Shown here in pieces: positions 22,098 to 32,124 of a stretch of DNA of 42,966 bases; positions within the stretch are counted from its first letter, which is position 1; every line of letters starts with the position of its first letter. Source of the DNA: Mucidula mucida (lineage: Eukaryota; Basidiomycota; Agaricomycetes; Agaricales; Physalacriaceae); contig JADNYV010000295.1 of the NCBI GenBank assembly GCA_015501055.1, positions 1 through 42,966 on the forward strand, written 5' to 3'. The position numbers were made by a program, and so were the translations under genes. The notes below the pieces were generated by a model that was not told the origin of the DNA, ran no database searches, and saw only the letters and a program-made list of their open reading frames with translations.

Positions 22098-22699
22098 GTG
22101 CAAAAGGCCATCCTTTGGGAGCCTAACCAGTCTTCAGTATTCTTCGTAGACTCAAGGTAGATGTGTAGCACGTACCGCCCTAGTCCCGTGCAATCGTCGT
22201 CCTCGGATGGCTGCCTAAAATCTTGCGGAATAAAGGCTGATGGCGAGTCGGTTCTCGTGAAAAGGCAATCGTCCGTGTCAAAGCGCAGATTTTCCATGGT
22301 CTAGGCACAAGTTGAGTTTTTCCCAAAACAAAAACCTCGGCACGCGCACTTCTGTCATGGTGGTCTGGGAGTCGCTTTAGCGTGGGAGCCAGCTAATCGT
22401 TTTCTTTCCCCTTCAAGGCTAAGGACGAGGAGTAATACGGTAAGCTTGACTGAGAGGTGACATGATACATGATGGCGGGAGTCAAGGACTTCAAGGGTTG
22501 CTGTGATCATATGTTCTCGGCCGCTATTGCCGGATCAGTGCGCCACATAAAACGTTTTGGAAAGATGATAAGACAACGAACTCAGAACCACGCCGGTAGA
22601 TCTGTCAAAGCCAGGCTGGTGCTGGTTGTAAGTCATTACGTTCAATAGAAATTACCATAAACAGCAGTTCTAACTTCTAAATGTCAAGACAAACGAAGG
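22098..22699. other. Intergenic
   Basis: The open frame 22049-22297 (-) overlaps the relic next door and has no domain of its own. Nothing else was recognised. Confidence 0.4.
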
Positions 22700-24638
22700 T
22701 TAGGTAGCAGACCGTTTACGCTTCTGCAATTCCTCACACTCTTGCTTATGTGTAGACTTTTAATGACCCTGCGAAGCGCGTCAACCATCTTCAGCCCAAG
22801 AGTATTGAAGTTCATTCACCTTCTGACATGGGGCGGAACAATAGAACCTCTGGCGACATCCCGCACATATCTTGGAGTCATGCGGACTCCCACATGCCGC
22901 AAGCCGTATTAGTAATTTTATCCCTTCCATCCTTCTTCAGTTCCTCAAAATATCCCCAAGAATCTTTATTCATGGGGGCTGTGATTTCGGTGGTAACTTT
23001 ACGCGAGATCTTGCCCCGCGCGTGCTCGCGGGAGTCAACGAAGAACCCTTCGAGGGAAGTGGGCATGACGAACATCTTGGCACCTTCCGTAAAGGATCCT
23101 TTTGTGCCCAACGCGGTCATCACAGCTTTCTGAGTCTCTGCGAGGTCGAAGTAGTCGGGGTCGTCGAAGGTTCCATCCACGCTCCCTGTAATTAGGCGAC
23201 GAGTTGATTGCCTTCATGGCCTCTTGTTTCTCCTTTGGTGATCCATTTTTCAGCGTCTCGAGTTTCTTAGCCCATTGCGCATTGCCCTCGCTATTCTCCA
23301 TAGGACAGATACCAGACCCAGCAAGGACTTTGACAGCTCCGGTGCTGCTTTCCAGAGGAAGTATATATTCAAGCTAAGAATCGTTAGATAGGTGGTACAA
23401 AGCGAGGACTTCACACGGCTTACTTCAATATCATGGTCGTTGTGGTCGCCTAAATCGTATTGATACTTCATGACATCACCAGTTTTGGCTAACATATGGG
23501 CGACACAGAACTCGTCCTCGTTCAAGTACCCATATCCTGACTATGTGAAACGTACATTATATATAATGAAAACACGTCGAAGAAAAGCCGCGACGTACGA
23601 GATCGAGATGCATCATATCTATCGCCTTGCTTTTCTACACATGGGCATCAGATTCATCGGAGACCTCTAGAGGTAAAGGAAAACCTTTGGGCCAAATTGC
23701 GTGCCGTCGCGATAGTCCGTCAGCAAATGTCCATGAAAGTTGCGCACCCTGAAAAAGATTCATCAAACAAAACACATCTAATAAATCAGCAGCGTACCAT
23801 CCCATCAAAGGAGCGAGAATCTTGTCTTGATACACATCGAGGGCCATGCCGCCAGAGACAACGAATCTCCTCCAGATACGGGGCTCTCCGTTTGCCTTCA
23901 ATATTTCTCTGAAAGGGCAGTGTGAGTGGCATGATTTGCCTGAAAACGGTCTCAAACCGTATGGCATATAGATCTTGAGCACATAGTCGCGCCTGGTGAG
24001 GTCTCCAAGGTTGACCTGCTTGAGAGCGCGTTTCTGAAATCATTAGTAAGGATCGCAGTACAGGCGCGTCCACCGCGCCTCTGCCGATTCAAACGTACCC
24101 TATTCTCAAGGAGTGCTTTCATAAATTGATCTTCAGGACGCGGTAAAGAGAACTTTCCGAACGGAGCGTATGTCATTTGATGTTCCATCTATCATCATCA
24201 AACAGTGAAGAAAAAATATATATCCCACGAAAGCTCTGCTTACCTCGCGAGCACGTATAACCATATGTCCATCATTTAGCGGATTCCTCTATATACTACC
24301 AAAAGGATCACGCTTCAATTCCACATACAAATTTGACGAGGAAAAGAACCCACAGGATAAAACCCCCAAGATCGAATGCGTCCATCTGGACCTACGTGTT
24401 TCTTGTACGTGTCGGGGTCTATCGGACATTGGACATCTCGTTTCACGTATCAATGATGGGAAAGGCAGAAACTCACGCTCAAAAAACACATCGTGCAGAT
24501 AAGCGCCATCGTCGTTTGGGGCAAACGTGACAAAGTAGGTCGTTGCCCCGCGCGCGTCGCTGTACGCGTCAAATCAGAGTCTGTGAAGCCCATCATCTTC
24601 ACAATCCCAAACATGGGATTCGATGAGGAGAAAGGCAT
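22700..24638 (-). pseudogene. Decayed MM3350/pRiA4b ORF-3-like protein with C-terminal MYND finger
   Basis: The order of recognisable parts is that of a basidiomycete family. N-terminal block MFGIVKMMGFTDS, then TYFVTFAPNDDGAYLHDVFF, GPDGRIRSWGFYPVGSFPR, MTYAPFGKFSLPRPEDQF, then the pRiA4b-like core (GEPRIWRRFVVSGGMALD, FHGHLLTDYRDGTQFGPK, AIDMMHLDL, MKYQYDLGDHNDHDIE, EYILPLESSTGAVKVLAG) and FDDPDYFDLAETQKAV. A MYND finger follows (CGSPHDSKICAGC, RFYCSAPCQ, STHKQEC) before the stop at 22700. The frame is broken at about 24573, 24316, 23185 and 22896, and an in-frame TAG lies at 24289-24291. Splice sites between the parts are still mostly good (GTACGT, GTAAGC, GTGAAT donors), so the decay is recent. 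Intact relatives are of unknown function; MYND fingers bind proline-rich peptides. Confidence 0.75.
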
Positions 24639-25120
24639 CGTGAACAGTGTTTCCGGGAGGGAGAGAAGCGAAGAAAGGATGGAAGGACAAAGCTTTAGGT
24701 AAATAGCTCCTGTCCGACACGTGACCATCAGCCGACGCGTCGCGTTACGAGGATGGAAGAAATACAGGCTGATAGCTATTCTGCAGGAGGTACACAAGGT
24801 ATTCGTGCGATTATACCTCGACGTGATCCATGAGCTATCCAAATCTGAACTGTGAGTGTACTCATGTTTCAAAATCCCTTTAGTACTCTTCCCTTGTTGA
24901 ACATAACATAAGTAGTCTACTATACTCTGCTGTCCTTTGTATAGCTCTGTCTCTTTGCCATGTCCCTTCAAGGCTTCTATTGTCATTTCTTTTGAGAGTG
25001 TGCTGTCGGCACGGGAGGCGTGCCCATCAGCCTTCATCTCATCAACCGGCGTCGCACATAAGTATCTCAATACTCCGATGAAGTACTACCCTCGCACATC
25101 GATGTCACTAGCAACGCACC
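24639..25120. other. Between MYND pseudogene and interrupted gene
   Basis: The minus strand is open from about 25070 to 24900 (DEMKADGHASRADSTLSKEM) and could be a further exon of the coiled-coil gene interrupted by the retrotransposon, but no splice junction is secure. Otherwise this should include the pseudogene's old promoter. Confidence 0.35.
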
Positions 25121-25218
25121 TCAAAGCTCCTTCTCCCTTACACATAGCTCCTTCTGGAGGCCCCGCAGCTCCTCACACGTCCGGACATACTCCGCCTTCA
25201 ATTCCTTTGCCTGTTCTA

Positions 25219-25403
25219 TGTAAGCTCGACGTTACCGTCGAGTCACTAAGCTGACAGTCGCACGTTAGTTACAGGATCAAAGCGTCGTGGTTAACCGTCG
25301 TGGTCGAAGTACAGGAATAAGTAGCTAAGTCCGTCCGATCGTTGGGTATGTAAATATAGTAGTATGTCCGTTATGTCCGTGTGTCCGTGTAAGTGGGCTT
25401 ACA
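25219..25403 (-). repeat. 3' LTR of the gypsy element
   Basis: 185 bp, TG...CA ends with a 7-bp terminal inverted repeat TGTAAGC/GCTTACA. It contains a TATATTTA box on the minus strand and a short perfect hairpin (25225-25242). It differs from the other LTR by one base. Confidence 0.97.
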
Positions 25404-25420
25404 CTCGCCCGTCCTCTGAA
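25404..25420 (-). other. Polypurine tract of the gypsy element
   Basis: On the minus strand the bases just before the 3' LTR read CAGAGGACGGGCGAG, the usual place and composition for the plus-strand primer. Confidence 0.6.
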
Positions 25421-25627
25421 AAAGAAACAGTGCGAAAAAATTTCGAAGGTAAGGAAACAAAAAAAAAAAAAATGGAAACAAACAAATCATCATCAACCGG
25501 CGTCGGGTGCGTCAAAACCCAGTGGGAAAAAGCTACCGCGCTAACCCACTGTCCGAAACCGGCTAAAAATTCCAGAGGAAGCGGCTCTGCAGATGGAGGC
25601 CAGACCGTTAGGCTACGCGCGCCATGG

Positions 25628-28600
25628 TCACCGAGCTTCCCAAACGTCCAAGGCTTCGCAGTCCGTAAGTTCTGTACGTGACAGCCAGTGGTCGTGACCG
25701 GCGTCGTACCCTCTCCATCGTACGAGGTACTGCCGACCGCGGCCGCGTTTCCTCTTGTCGATTATCTTCTCGATGAAGTATTCTTCAAGGCCGTCGTCTG
25801 TCATGATCGGGCCAGGTTGTTCTAGGCGCCGCGAAGGAAAGAGATCGTCGTTGTTTGGCGTGTAGCGACGTAACAGGGAACAGTGGAATTTCGGGAACTC
25901 GTTCGATGTAGGGATATCTAGAGTGTATGTCGAATGGTCAGTATCCTTGTCTAATATCGTGTAAGGGCCATCAAAGCGGGGGAAAAACTTAGCGACCCGC
26001 TTCTCATTTTTCTTGTTCGTTTTGTTTGCATAGTTCCTCCGCCGGTGGAATGTTGACAGTAGTACTCGTTCTCCAATGGCGAAGTCCGGGTCAGCATTGC
26101 GATGTTTGTTCGCGGAAGCAGCCTGTGTTACTTTTGAAGCAATGAGCGCGTCTTGGGCTATAGCGGTGTCGCGCGTAAGTCGGTCGATCAGTTCAGTCGC
26201 CAGTTTCTCCGCATCTGAGAATGTTTGAGTGCCTGGCACGATGGGTGGCATGACCCTAGGTGAGCGTCCCATTCGCAGCTGGAAACCTGAGAAGCCAGTT
26301 GAGGCGTTGACGGTGTTCATAATGTTGAAGCGGATGACCGGAAGAGCTTTCACCCAGCCTTTCTGCTGCCGGTCGACGTGGAATCTGATGGCCTCGTTTA
26401 CCGTCTTGTTAGTACGTTCAGAAGCGCCGTCGGTTTCTGGGTGAAACGAAGATGACATTTTAATTTTAATACCGGACAGTGCGGTAAAAGCTTTCCAGAA
26501 CTTTGAGACAAACAGTTTGTCGCGGTCGCAGAAGATGTCGTCGGGTAAACCATTCTCGCAGTACCAGTCATTAAAGAAGACGTTTGCAAAATCTTCAGCG
26601 GTAATATCGGTACGTGTGGGTATGATGCGCACGTCAGATCCTAGTCGGTCTGTCATGGTAACGATTGCGTTGTAACCCTCGTCATCTGGCAGTGGGCCAA
26701 TGAAGTCAATGCCTATCGAGGATCCGCGGTCGTCAGGAACGGGCGTTGGGTGTAGTGGACCTGCTGGCTTAGTGGTTGTCCCTTTATTTCGTAGACAGTC
26801 GACACATGCCGGGATGTATGCCTCACGCAGGTCCTTAGCCATGTTCGGCCAATAGTAAGCGTCGCGAAGGGCAGCATACGCTTTGTCCGCGCCGGCGTGT
26901 CCCAAGGAGTCGTGGGCCAAACGGAAGAGCGTCTCGCGAACAGTACCGTGTCGAGGGATCAGTAGACGGTCGCCTATGTACCATAGTCCATTTCTTTCCG
27001 ACACGTTCGGCAGTATCTTGTTCCCTTCGATGAACTTGCTGCAGAATTTGTCTTCGGTGTAGCCCTTCTTTATATCATCCAGGATGCTACTGTCAGACGT
27101 GACCTTGAGTACGGTGGCTACTGGTGTCGTCTGTGGTGGCCAGCATGCCGAGCGGTAGTCGTCGTCGGCGTCGATATCATTAGGTTCAGGGTCATCTGTG
27201 GGGCAGTATCGGGACAGGGCATCAGCGACGGTGTTGTCGGGGCCGGGGATGTACGTGATCGTGAAGTCGTACTGGGACATCACTTCCATCCACCTTGCTT
27301 GTCGGCGCGATAAGTCCCTTTGGCCGTCAAAGTTTTCCAGCGTGCGGTGATCCGTATACACGATGAATTCAGTTCCAATCAGGTCTGTGCGCCAGCGTTT
27401 CAGTGCACGGATTATCGCGAGCAGTTCCTTTTCGTGGACCGGGTAATTTAGTTGTGCCTTCTTCAGCTGCATGGAGTCGTAGGCTACGGGACGCGCAGAT
27501 TCCCATGTAGGGCCATAAGAGAGGACGGCGCCTGTCCGAAGGTCACTGGCGTCGCATGTCACGAAGATTTTGTTGGTTCCGGACGTGTCGTCGTGGTCGA
27601 TTACTGTCAGGCATTCACGGGAGACCACGATGTCTTTAATGGCGTCGAAGGCAGTCTGGTGTGCCAGTGTCCACTCAGGGAAGTTGGCCCGTGCAGCGTC
27701 CGTGGTCAGAGGTGTGAGGATGGCCGTTTGTTCGGCCAGGCGTGGTAGGAAGTTGGAGAGATACCGGACAAGACCGAGGAAGGAGAGGACCTCTGTAGTG
27801 GATTTAGGGCGCGACCAGTTTACAATCTTTTCGGCTTTCTTGTAGTCTGCTTCGATTCCCCGGCGCGAAATGTGGTGTCCAAGGAAATCGATGCCGGTGC
27901 GGAAGAATTGTGACTTTTTGTCGTTACAGTACAGTTTTGCTTTCCTCAATGCATCTAGTATCAGTCGCACATGTTGGACGTGTTCTTCGAGTGTTTGTGA
28001 CCAGATGATGATGTCGTCTAGGTAGACGTGGCAAATGACACCGATGTATTGCCTAAGCGCGTCGTTTACGCGTCGTTGGTGTACAGCTGGAGAGTTCTTG
28101 AGTCCCTGCGGCATGACGAGCCATTCGAAGGTGCCCAGCGGTGTATTAACGGCAGTGTACTTGATGGAGTCTTCGTCCATGAAAGTCTGGAAGAAGCTGT
28201 CGGTCATATCCATCTTCGAGAACCACTTGCCCTTTCCGGCATCAGATAGGATCTCATCAACTCTCGGCATGCGGTAGTTGTCGCTGACAGTGTTGGCGTT
28301 GAGTTGTCTGTAGTCGTTTACCCATCGCGGAAGCGCGTTAGGGTCGGATTTCGGTACCAGAAAGGCTGGGGACGCGTATTCGGAGTGGGAAGGACGTATG
28401 CGTCCAGCTTCCAAGTGACGGTCGACGAGTGTTTGCCACGCGTCTCGGTATTTCTTGGGGCTGCTGTACGATCTGGAATTGATCTTCTTCTCGGCATCCT
28501 TTAGCTTGATTGACATTTTAAATGTATCGGTCGGCATCTCCTTGATGTGCGGGACAGGTTTGAACACGTCCGCGTATTGCTGCTTTGTTGCGGTCTCTAG

Positions 28601-30790
28601 GGCCTCGCATCTCTTCATTGTCGCAAGTTCCTCTATCCTTTCTCGAACAGCAGCAATGGGGTCGCGTTCGCACAGCGCGATGTAGTCTGTGTCAGTGCAG
28701 CATTCGCTGCGTAGGCCGTCGCGGTCGTATTTCGGAAAAGGGAGCGCGTCGTTAGAGGATCTTGCATCTCGTTCCTTCGCCTTTCGTTGTGCTTGGGCGT
28801 TGACTTTCCTTACTTGGTTGGATTTTGACGGCGGTTTGAGGATGTCGAAGGACGTTGTCTTGTCAATCAGTGAACCGGTGTCTATATCCAGAACGAGTTT
28901 ATTACATTTCAAGAACGGTAAACCGAGGATCAAATCGGAACATAAGCCAGTGGTCACAATAGCGCGTACAGTGCGTGATTTCCATCTTTCATTGCGGTCA
29001 AAAACTTTCAATTTCACCCATTCGGTGAGCGTTGTTGCAGAGTCGGTAGCTGAAGATAGTGCGGTTGTTATCTGTATCGGTTCTGGTAAAGGGCGGCGGC
29101 GGAAAGAATTTTGCAGGACGATGCGCTCATCAATCAATACTAGATGGGAGCCAGAGTCAATAAGGGCGTTCACAAACAGTGGACCCGAGCAAGCCTTTGT
29201 ACGGATGGCGCATGGCCACCGTACGTGAGGGACAGCAAACGGGGCGGTCTCCGTGGAAATCATACAAATAGGGTTACTCACGGGCGGTGCAGACATGGAA
29301 CGGTCCAAGATGTTCACGACCTCGTCTTCGTCGGACTCATCGGATTCGCTGTTCATACCGAGGACGGAGTGCGCGTTCGTTGGAGCAGTGAGAGAGGCAG
29401 GAAAGTTTCCGCGGATGTGTGCGACAGGTTCGATTGCTGAGACTGGGGCGGTGTTAGCGCGTTTAGGGGCATCCGTCGCGAGCGTCGCTCCGTCTGACAT
29501 CGTAATTCCTTTGTAGGTGGATCCTACGGGGAAGCCGTTCGGGCATTCGCTCGAGATGTGCCCCACGTCACGCCTGCGGCATTTCATACACCCGCGGTGC
29601 TTGCGAAGGTATTCTTTTTCGGAGTCGGTGAGGGGAGGGCATTTGATGATAGCGGTGTTGTTGGAGGAGGAAGTCTGTGCATTATTATTGGAGGAGGAGG
29701 AGCGCGGGTTCGTGTTTGCGTTCGTATTCTGGCGTTTGTTGGGCAGGGTGATAGAAGCAGTCCCGGCGCGGTCGCGCTTCGTCGCGTTCCCGACCATCTT
29801 TGCTACCTTCTCCTGCTCGTCATTCCACTTCTTCTCGATATCCCTCATGCCCGCGACGAAGTCCCTAATCTTCTTTTCCTTCTTCAGATCTCTGTTGTTG
29901 TTATGTTCGACCTGGAGAGAGGGGAGCATGCGCGTGCGCAAGTGGTCAAGGAGGCGTTCTTCGGTGATAGTGTTCGGAGTGGAGGACAGAAGCAATGCTG
30001 CAACGGATAGGCGGTTGTACCAGGCATGGAAGGTTTCGTCGGTGCTCTGTGCGCACGATAGGATATCTGTGCGCAGGGTATCCGACCAGTCGTCGCGTAG
30101 GAATTCCTTGCGCATCTCCTCGGCCACATCACCGATTGACATCGCGTCCCAAGCGGCGCTGTTGTTCTTGTAGGCATTCTTTAGCATGGGGTCCTGGAAG
30201 CCGGTGGCGAGGGTGGCGATGATGGTGGAAGGATCAATGGCACGGATTTTCATGTAATTCCCAGCGGCATATTCCCACTCGTTGATGTCTGCGGGCGTGA
30301 TATCGTCCATGCCGGCTTTGAACATGGGTACGCTCTTTGGGTTCGTCGTTTCGACGCGTGTCGATGCGGAAGCCGTGGCAATGCTGTCGGTGGTTGTGGG
30401 CATGGTGATTGACGGGAGGCTGGGGTGGGCTGTCGGTCGTTTCTTGGGGCGTAGGAGCGGATGGTGGTAGTCCGACTCTGAGGAGGTGTCAGAGTCGTCA
30501 TGGGCAATGACGGTGGTTTTGGTCTGTTTGTTCGTCATCGAAGCGTCTTGACCCGGCGTTGTGTGATGGTGTGTGTTCGGCGAGATCTCGCGACTGGTGT
30601 CGTTAGGAATGTGTGGCGAGCTAGGCGGGGTGGTGAGGGGTGATGAGCCTGTCGTTTCTACCATTCCACTCGATGTCGCTTGGTTCTTCGATTTTAGCCT
30701 GTTGGATCTACGGTTCATGGTGATCTTTTCGAGCGTTGTTCTCAGTAATTCTGTGGCGTGGAACATTGTCGGTCTCGTTGTATCGCCCAA
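25628..30790 (-). CDS. Gag-Pol polyprotein of Ty3/gypsy chromovirus
   Basis: One frame of 1720 aa without a Gag/Pol frameshift. Gag occupies about the first 450 residues and ends with a zinc knuckle near 400, GCMKCRRRDVGHISSEC (spacing C-x2-C-x6-H-x4-C, longer than the classic x4). Protease: LIDSGSHLVLID near 545. Reverse transcriptase with YLDDIIIWS near 923. RNase H: TCDASDLRTGAVL near 1080 and YTDHRTLENF. Integrase zinc site HDSLGHAG ... CVDCLRNK (about 1297-1330); catalytic residues in IGIDFIGPLP, IFCDRDKLF and FHPETDGASERT. A chromodomain closes the protein (YFIEKIIDKRKRGRGRQYLV then RWRGYDAGHDHW, about 1663-1710), which in this clade directs integration to marked chromatin. All catalytic motifs are intact. 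Large antisense open frames within it are shadows. Confidence 0.97.
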   Translation of the reverse strand: MGDTTRPTMFHATELLRTTLEKITMNRRSNRLKSKNQATSSGMVETTGSSPLTTPPSSPHIPNDTSREISPNTHHHTTPGQDASMTNKQTKTTVIAHDDSDTSSESDYHHPLLRPKKRPTAHPSLPSITMPTTTDSIATASASTRVETTNPKSVPMFKAGMDDITPADINEWEYAAGNYMKIRAIDPSTIIATLATGFQDPMLKNAYKNNSAAWDAMSIGDVAEEMRKEFLRDDWSDTLRTDILSCAQSTDETFHAWYNRLSVAALLLSSTPNTITEERLLDHLRTRMLPSLQVEHNNNRDLKKEKKIRDFVAGMRDIEKKWNDEQEKVAKMVGNATKRDRAGTASITLPNKRQNTNANTNPRSSSSNNNAQTSSSNNTAIIKCPPLTDSEKEYLRKHRGCMKCRRRDVGHISSECPNGFPVGSTYKGITMSDGATLATDAPKRANTAPVSAIEPVAHIRGNFPASLTAPTNAHSVLGMNSESDESDEDEVVNILDRSMSAPPVSNPICMISTETAPFAVPHVRWPCAIRTKACSGPLFVNALIDSGSHLVLIDERIVLQNSFRRRPLPEPIQITTALSSATDSATTLTEWVKLKVFDRNERWKSRTVRAIVTTGLCSDLILGLPFLKCNKLVLDIDTGSLIDKTTSFDILKPPSKSNQVRKVNAQAQRKAKERDARSSNDALPFPKYDRDGLRSECCTDTDYIALCERDPIAAVRERIEELATMKRCEALETATKQQYADVFKPVPHIKEMPTDTFKMSIKLKDAEKKINSRSYSSPKKYRDAWQTLVDRHLEAGRIRPSHSEYASPAFLVPKSDPNALPRWVNDYRQLNANTVSDNYRMPRVDEILSDAGKGKWFSKMDMTDSFFQTFMDEDSIKYTAVNTPLGTFEWLVMPQGLKNSPAVHQRRVNDALRQYIGVICHVYLDDIIIWSQTLEEHVQHVRLILDALRKAKLYCNDKKSQFFRTGIDFLGHHISRRGIEADYKKAEKIVNWSRPKSTTEVLSFLGLVRYLSNFLPRLAEQTAILTPLTTDAARANFPEWTLAHQTAFDAIKDIVVSRECLTVIDHDDTSGTNKIFVTCDASDLRTGAVLSYGPTWESARPVAYDSMQLKKAQLNYPVHEKELLAIIRALKRWRTDLIGTEFIVYTDHRTLENFDGQRDLSRRQARWMEVMSQYDFTITYIPGPDNTVADALSRYCPTDDPEPNDIDADDDYRSACWPPQTTPVATVLKVTSDSSILDDIKKGYTEDKFCSKFIEGNKILPNVSERNGLWYIGDRLLIPRHGTVRETLFRLAHDSLGHAGADKAYAALRDAYYWPNMAKDLREAYIPACVDCLRNKGTTTKPAGPLHPTPVPDDRGSSIGIDFIGPLPDDEGYNAIVTMTDRLGSDVRIIPTRTDITAEDFANVFFNDWYCENGLPDDIFCDRDKLFVSKFWKAFTALSGIKIKMSSSFHPETDGASERTNKTVNEAIRFHVDRQQKGWVKALPVIRFNIMNTVNASTGFSGFQLRMGRSPRVMPPIVPGTQTFSDAEKLATELIDRLTRDTAIAQDALIASKVTQAASANKHRNADPDFAIGERVLLSTFHRRRNYANKTNKKNEKRVAKFFPRFDGPYTILDKDTDHSTYTLDIPTSNEFPKFHCSLLRRYTPNNDDLFPSRRLEQPGPIMTDDGLEEYFIEKIIDKRKRGRGRQYLVRWRGYDAGHDHWLSRTELTDCEALDVWEAR

Positions 30791-30886
30791 GTTGTAAATG
30801 GCGGATACGTACTGTAGTGACTTCAGTCGGTGTTCGGTTCGTTCGGTGTCGGTGTCGTTGTCAGTGCTAAAGCAGCTTTGAGACTG

Positions 30887-30901
30887 CTGTAAAAAAAAAA
30901 G
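30887..30901 (-). other. Primer-binding-site position occupied by a T tract
   Basis: On the minus strand the sequence just after the 5' LTR is C, a run of about ten T, then ACAGCAG. It does not resemble the complement of a common tRNA 3' end (no TGG start). A short stem AGCAG...CTGCT follows. The priming mode is therefore unclear. Confidence 0.45.
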
Positions 30902-31086
30902 TGTAAGCTCGACGTTACCGTCGAGTCACTAAGCTGACAGTCGCACGTTAGTTACAGGATCAAAGCGTCGTGGTTAACCGTCGTGGTCGAAGTACAGGAA
31001 TAAGTAGCTAAGTTCGTCCGATCGTTGGGTATGTAAATATAGTAGTATGTCCGTTATGTCCGTGTGTCCGTGTAAGTGGGCTTACA
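30902..31086 (-). repeat. 5' LTR of the gypsy element
   Basis: 185 bp, same ends as the 3' LTR, one base different (T at 31014). It is followed on the plus side by the TTCTA target-site copy at 31087-31091. Confidence 0.97.
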
Positions 31087-31116
31087 TTCTACGTCTACTG
31101 GCAGCGCAGCACTCAT

Positions 31117-32124
31117 CTGAAGAAACGAAAAATATGAACTTCTCAAGTCACGCCAGCAGTGCCGTCGCTTGTCTCGACATTCTCTGCATGACATTGTGAT
31201 TCTTGGGGACAATATCCGACCAAGGTATGCTACCTACCGTTGTTAAGAACGGTAAGCTGGCACTGTACAATGCGATTGCCTCGATTTTCGCGGGCGCAGG
31301 GCGTGCTCTTCTCGAGATGAGCGTAAGATTGCTTTGTCGAGAAAGGCAAGACTACATCTTTGCGGAAAATGTAGCTTTGAACAAAAAAACGTTGTAAGTC
31401 TTCTTGTCTTTCCGACAAGATAAGTCGGACATAAGTCATTAGAGCGCTGGCTATCAACCTCGATCAAGAAGTCAATTGATGGGATCCGAGTGGGGACACT
31501 GCACTTGGATGAATTCGGCGACATAACGTGGACTTACCCAAGAGAAGACCTAGCATCTTAGGCTATGAAAGGCAGAGTAGTCCACTGTAGAGTCGATCCG
31601 CGTCCAGGCCGTACTTAAGCGGTGCTCGACATTGATTTGACGGAGTATGAGTTACTAATGCGCGGAGTAAAGTGCCTCTTGGGCGGCGATGATGAGAGTA
31701 CTGCCACGTAGCGATGTGGACACGGATCTGTGCAAAGAGCAGAGTAGCCGGGAAGGAGATTCAAGGATAGAGAGTGAGCATTGCGAGATAGTTGTATAGG
31801 TTCAGGATAGCAAAGACGCCATCGCTTGAAATACGAGACAAATGATTGACTTTACAGTATTGCATCTTGGAGTTGATGAACTTGTTGCGTGGTGGTTGTG
31901 ATGAGATCATCCGGCTGACGGGCGCGATCACAAGCCGATCAAATTAGTACAAGCTGAGCTCCCCCTTTCGTTCTTGCTTTCTTACCACCACGACCACGCA
32001 AGCAGGTTCAGGAGCCCGACGACGACTTACCAAGTGCTCCGACGAGTAGTACAACGACGAGAAAGGCTGCCCGACCGCTCGCCCGCCCGCCGACAGTCGT
32101 GTCCCATATCATACCCCACTAACG
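31117..32124. other. Intergenic: promoter side of interrupted gene and of PSD gene
   Basis: No gene recognised. The final 150 nt before 32125 carry CCACCACGACCACG and other CA/CG-rich sequence, likely the leader of the phosphatidylserine decarboxylase transcript. Confidence 0.45.

Larger units (their letters stand above)
25219..31086 (-). mobile_element. Full-length Ty3/gypsy LTR retrotransposon (chromovirus)
   Basis: The element spans 5868 bp: two 185-bp LTRs, one long Gag-Pol frame and a TTCTA target-site duplication on both sides (25214-25218 and 31087-31091). The coding strand is minus, so the 5' LTR is the right-hand one. LTRs begin TGTAAGC and end GCTTACA. The two LTRs differ at one position (25331 C, 31014 T), 184 of 185 identical, which points to a recent insertion. 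A single uninterrupted polyprotein frame with a C-terminal chromodomain places it with chromoviruses. It appears capable of transposition as far as sequence can show. Confidence 0.96.
25121..31116 (-). pseudogene. Small coiled-coil gene interrupted by the retrotransposon
   Basis: On the minus strand a start codon at 31116 opens MSAALPVDV. After ten codons the frame meets the 3' edge of the target-site duplication and the LTR element. On the far side of the element, from 25218, the same frame continues as EQAKELKAEYVRTCEELRG and LQKELCVREKEL, ending at a TGA at 25121-25123. The joined reading is a heptad-like charged helix of about 43 aa. A GTAAGG donor inside it suggests the gene may have continued into further exons to the left. 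No family was recognised. The element now separates promoter and start codon from the rest. The span given includes the element. Confidence 0.5.

Noticed and set aside
23170..23200. 15-nt GTCGCC...TACAG as a tiny intron explaining the frame break
   Set aside because: Its length is a multiple of three, so removing it does not restore the frame, and it is too short to splice.
23930..23990. Intron inside YVLKIY...ANGEPRIWRR of the MYND pseudogene
   Set aside because: No donor and acceptor pair of workable length keeps the frame; left unresolved.
29517..30173. 218-aa open frame on the plus strand
   Set aside because: It lies wholly inside and opposite to the Gag region of the retrotransposon and has no domain.
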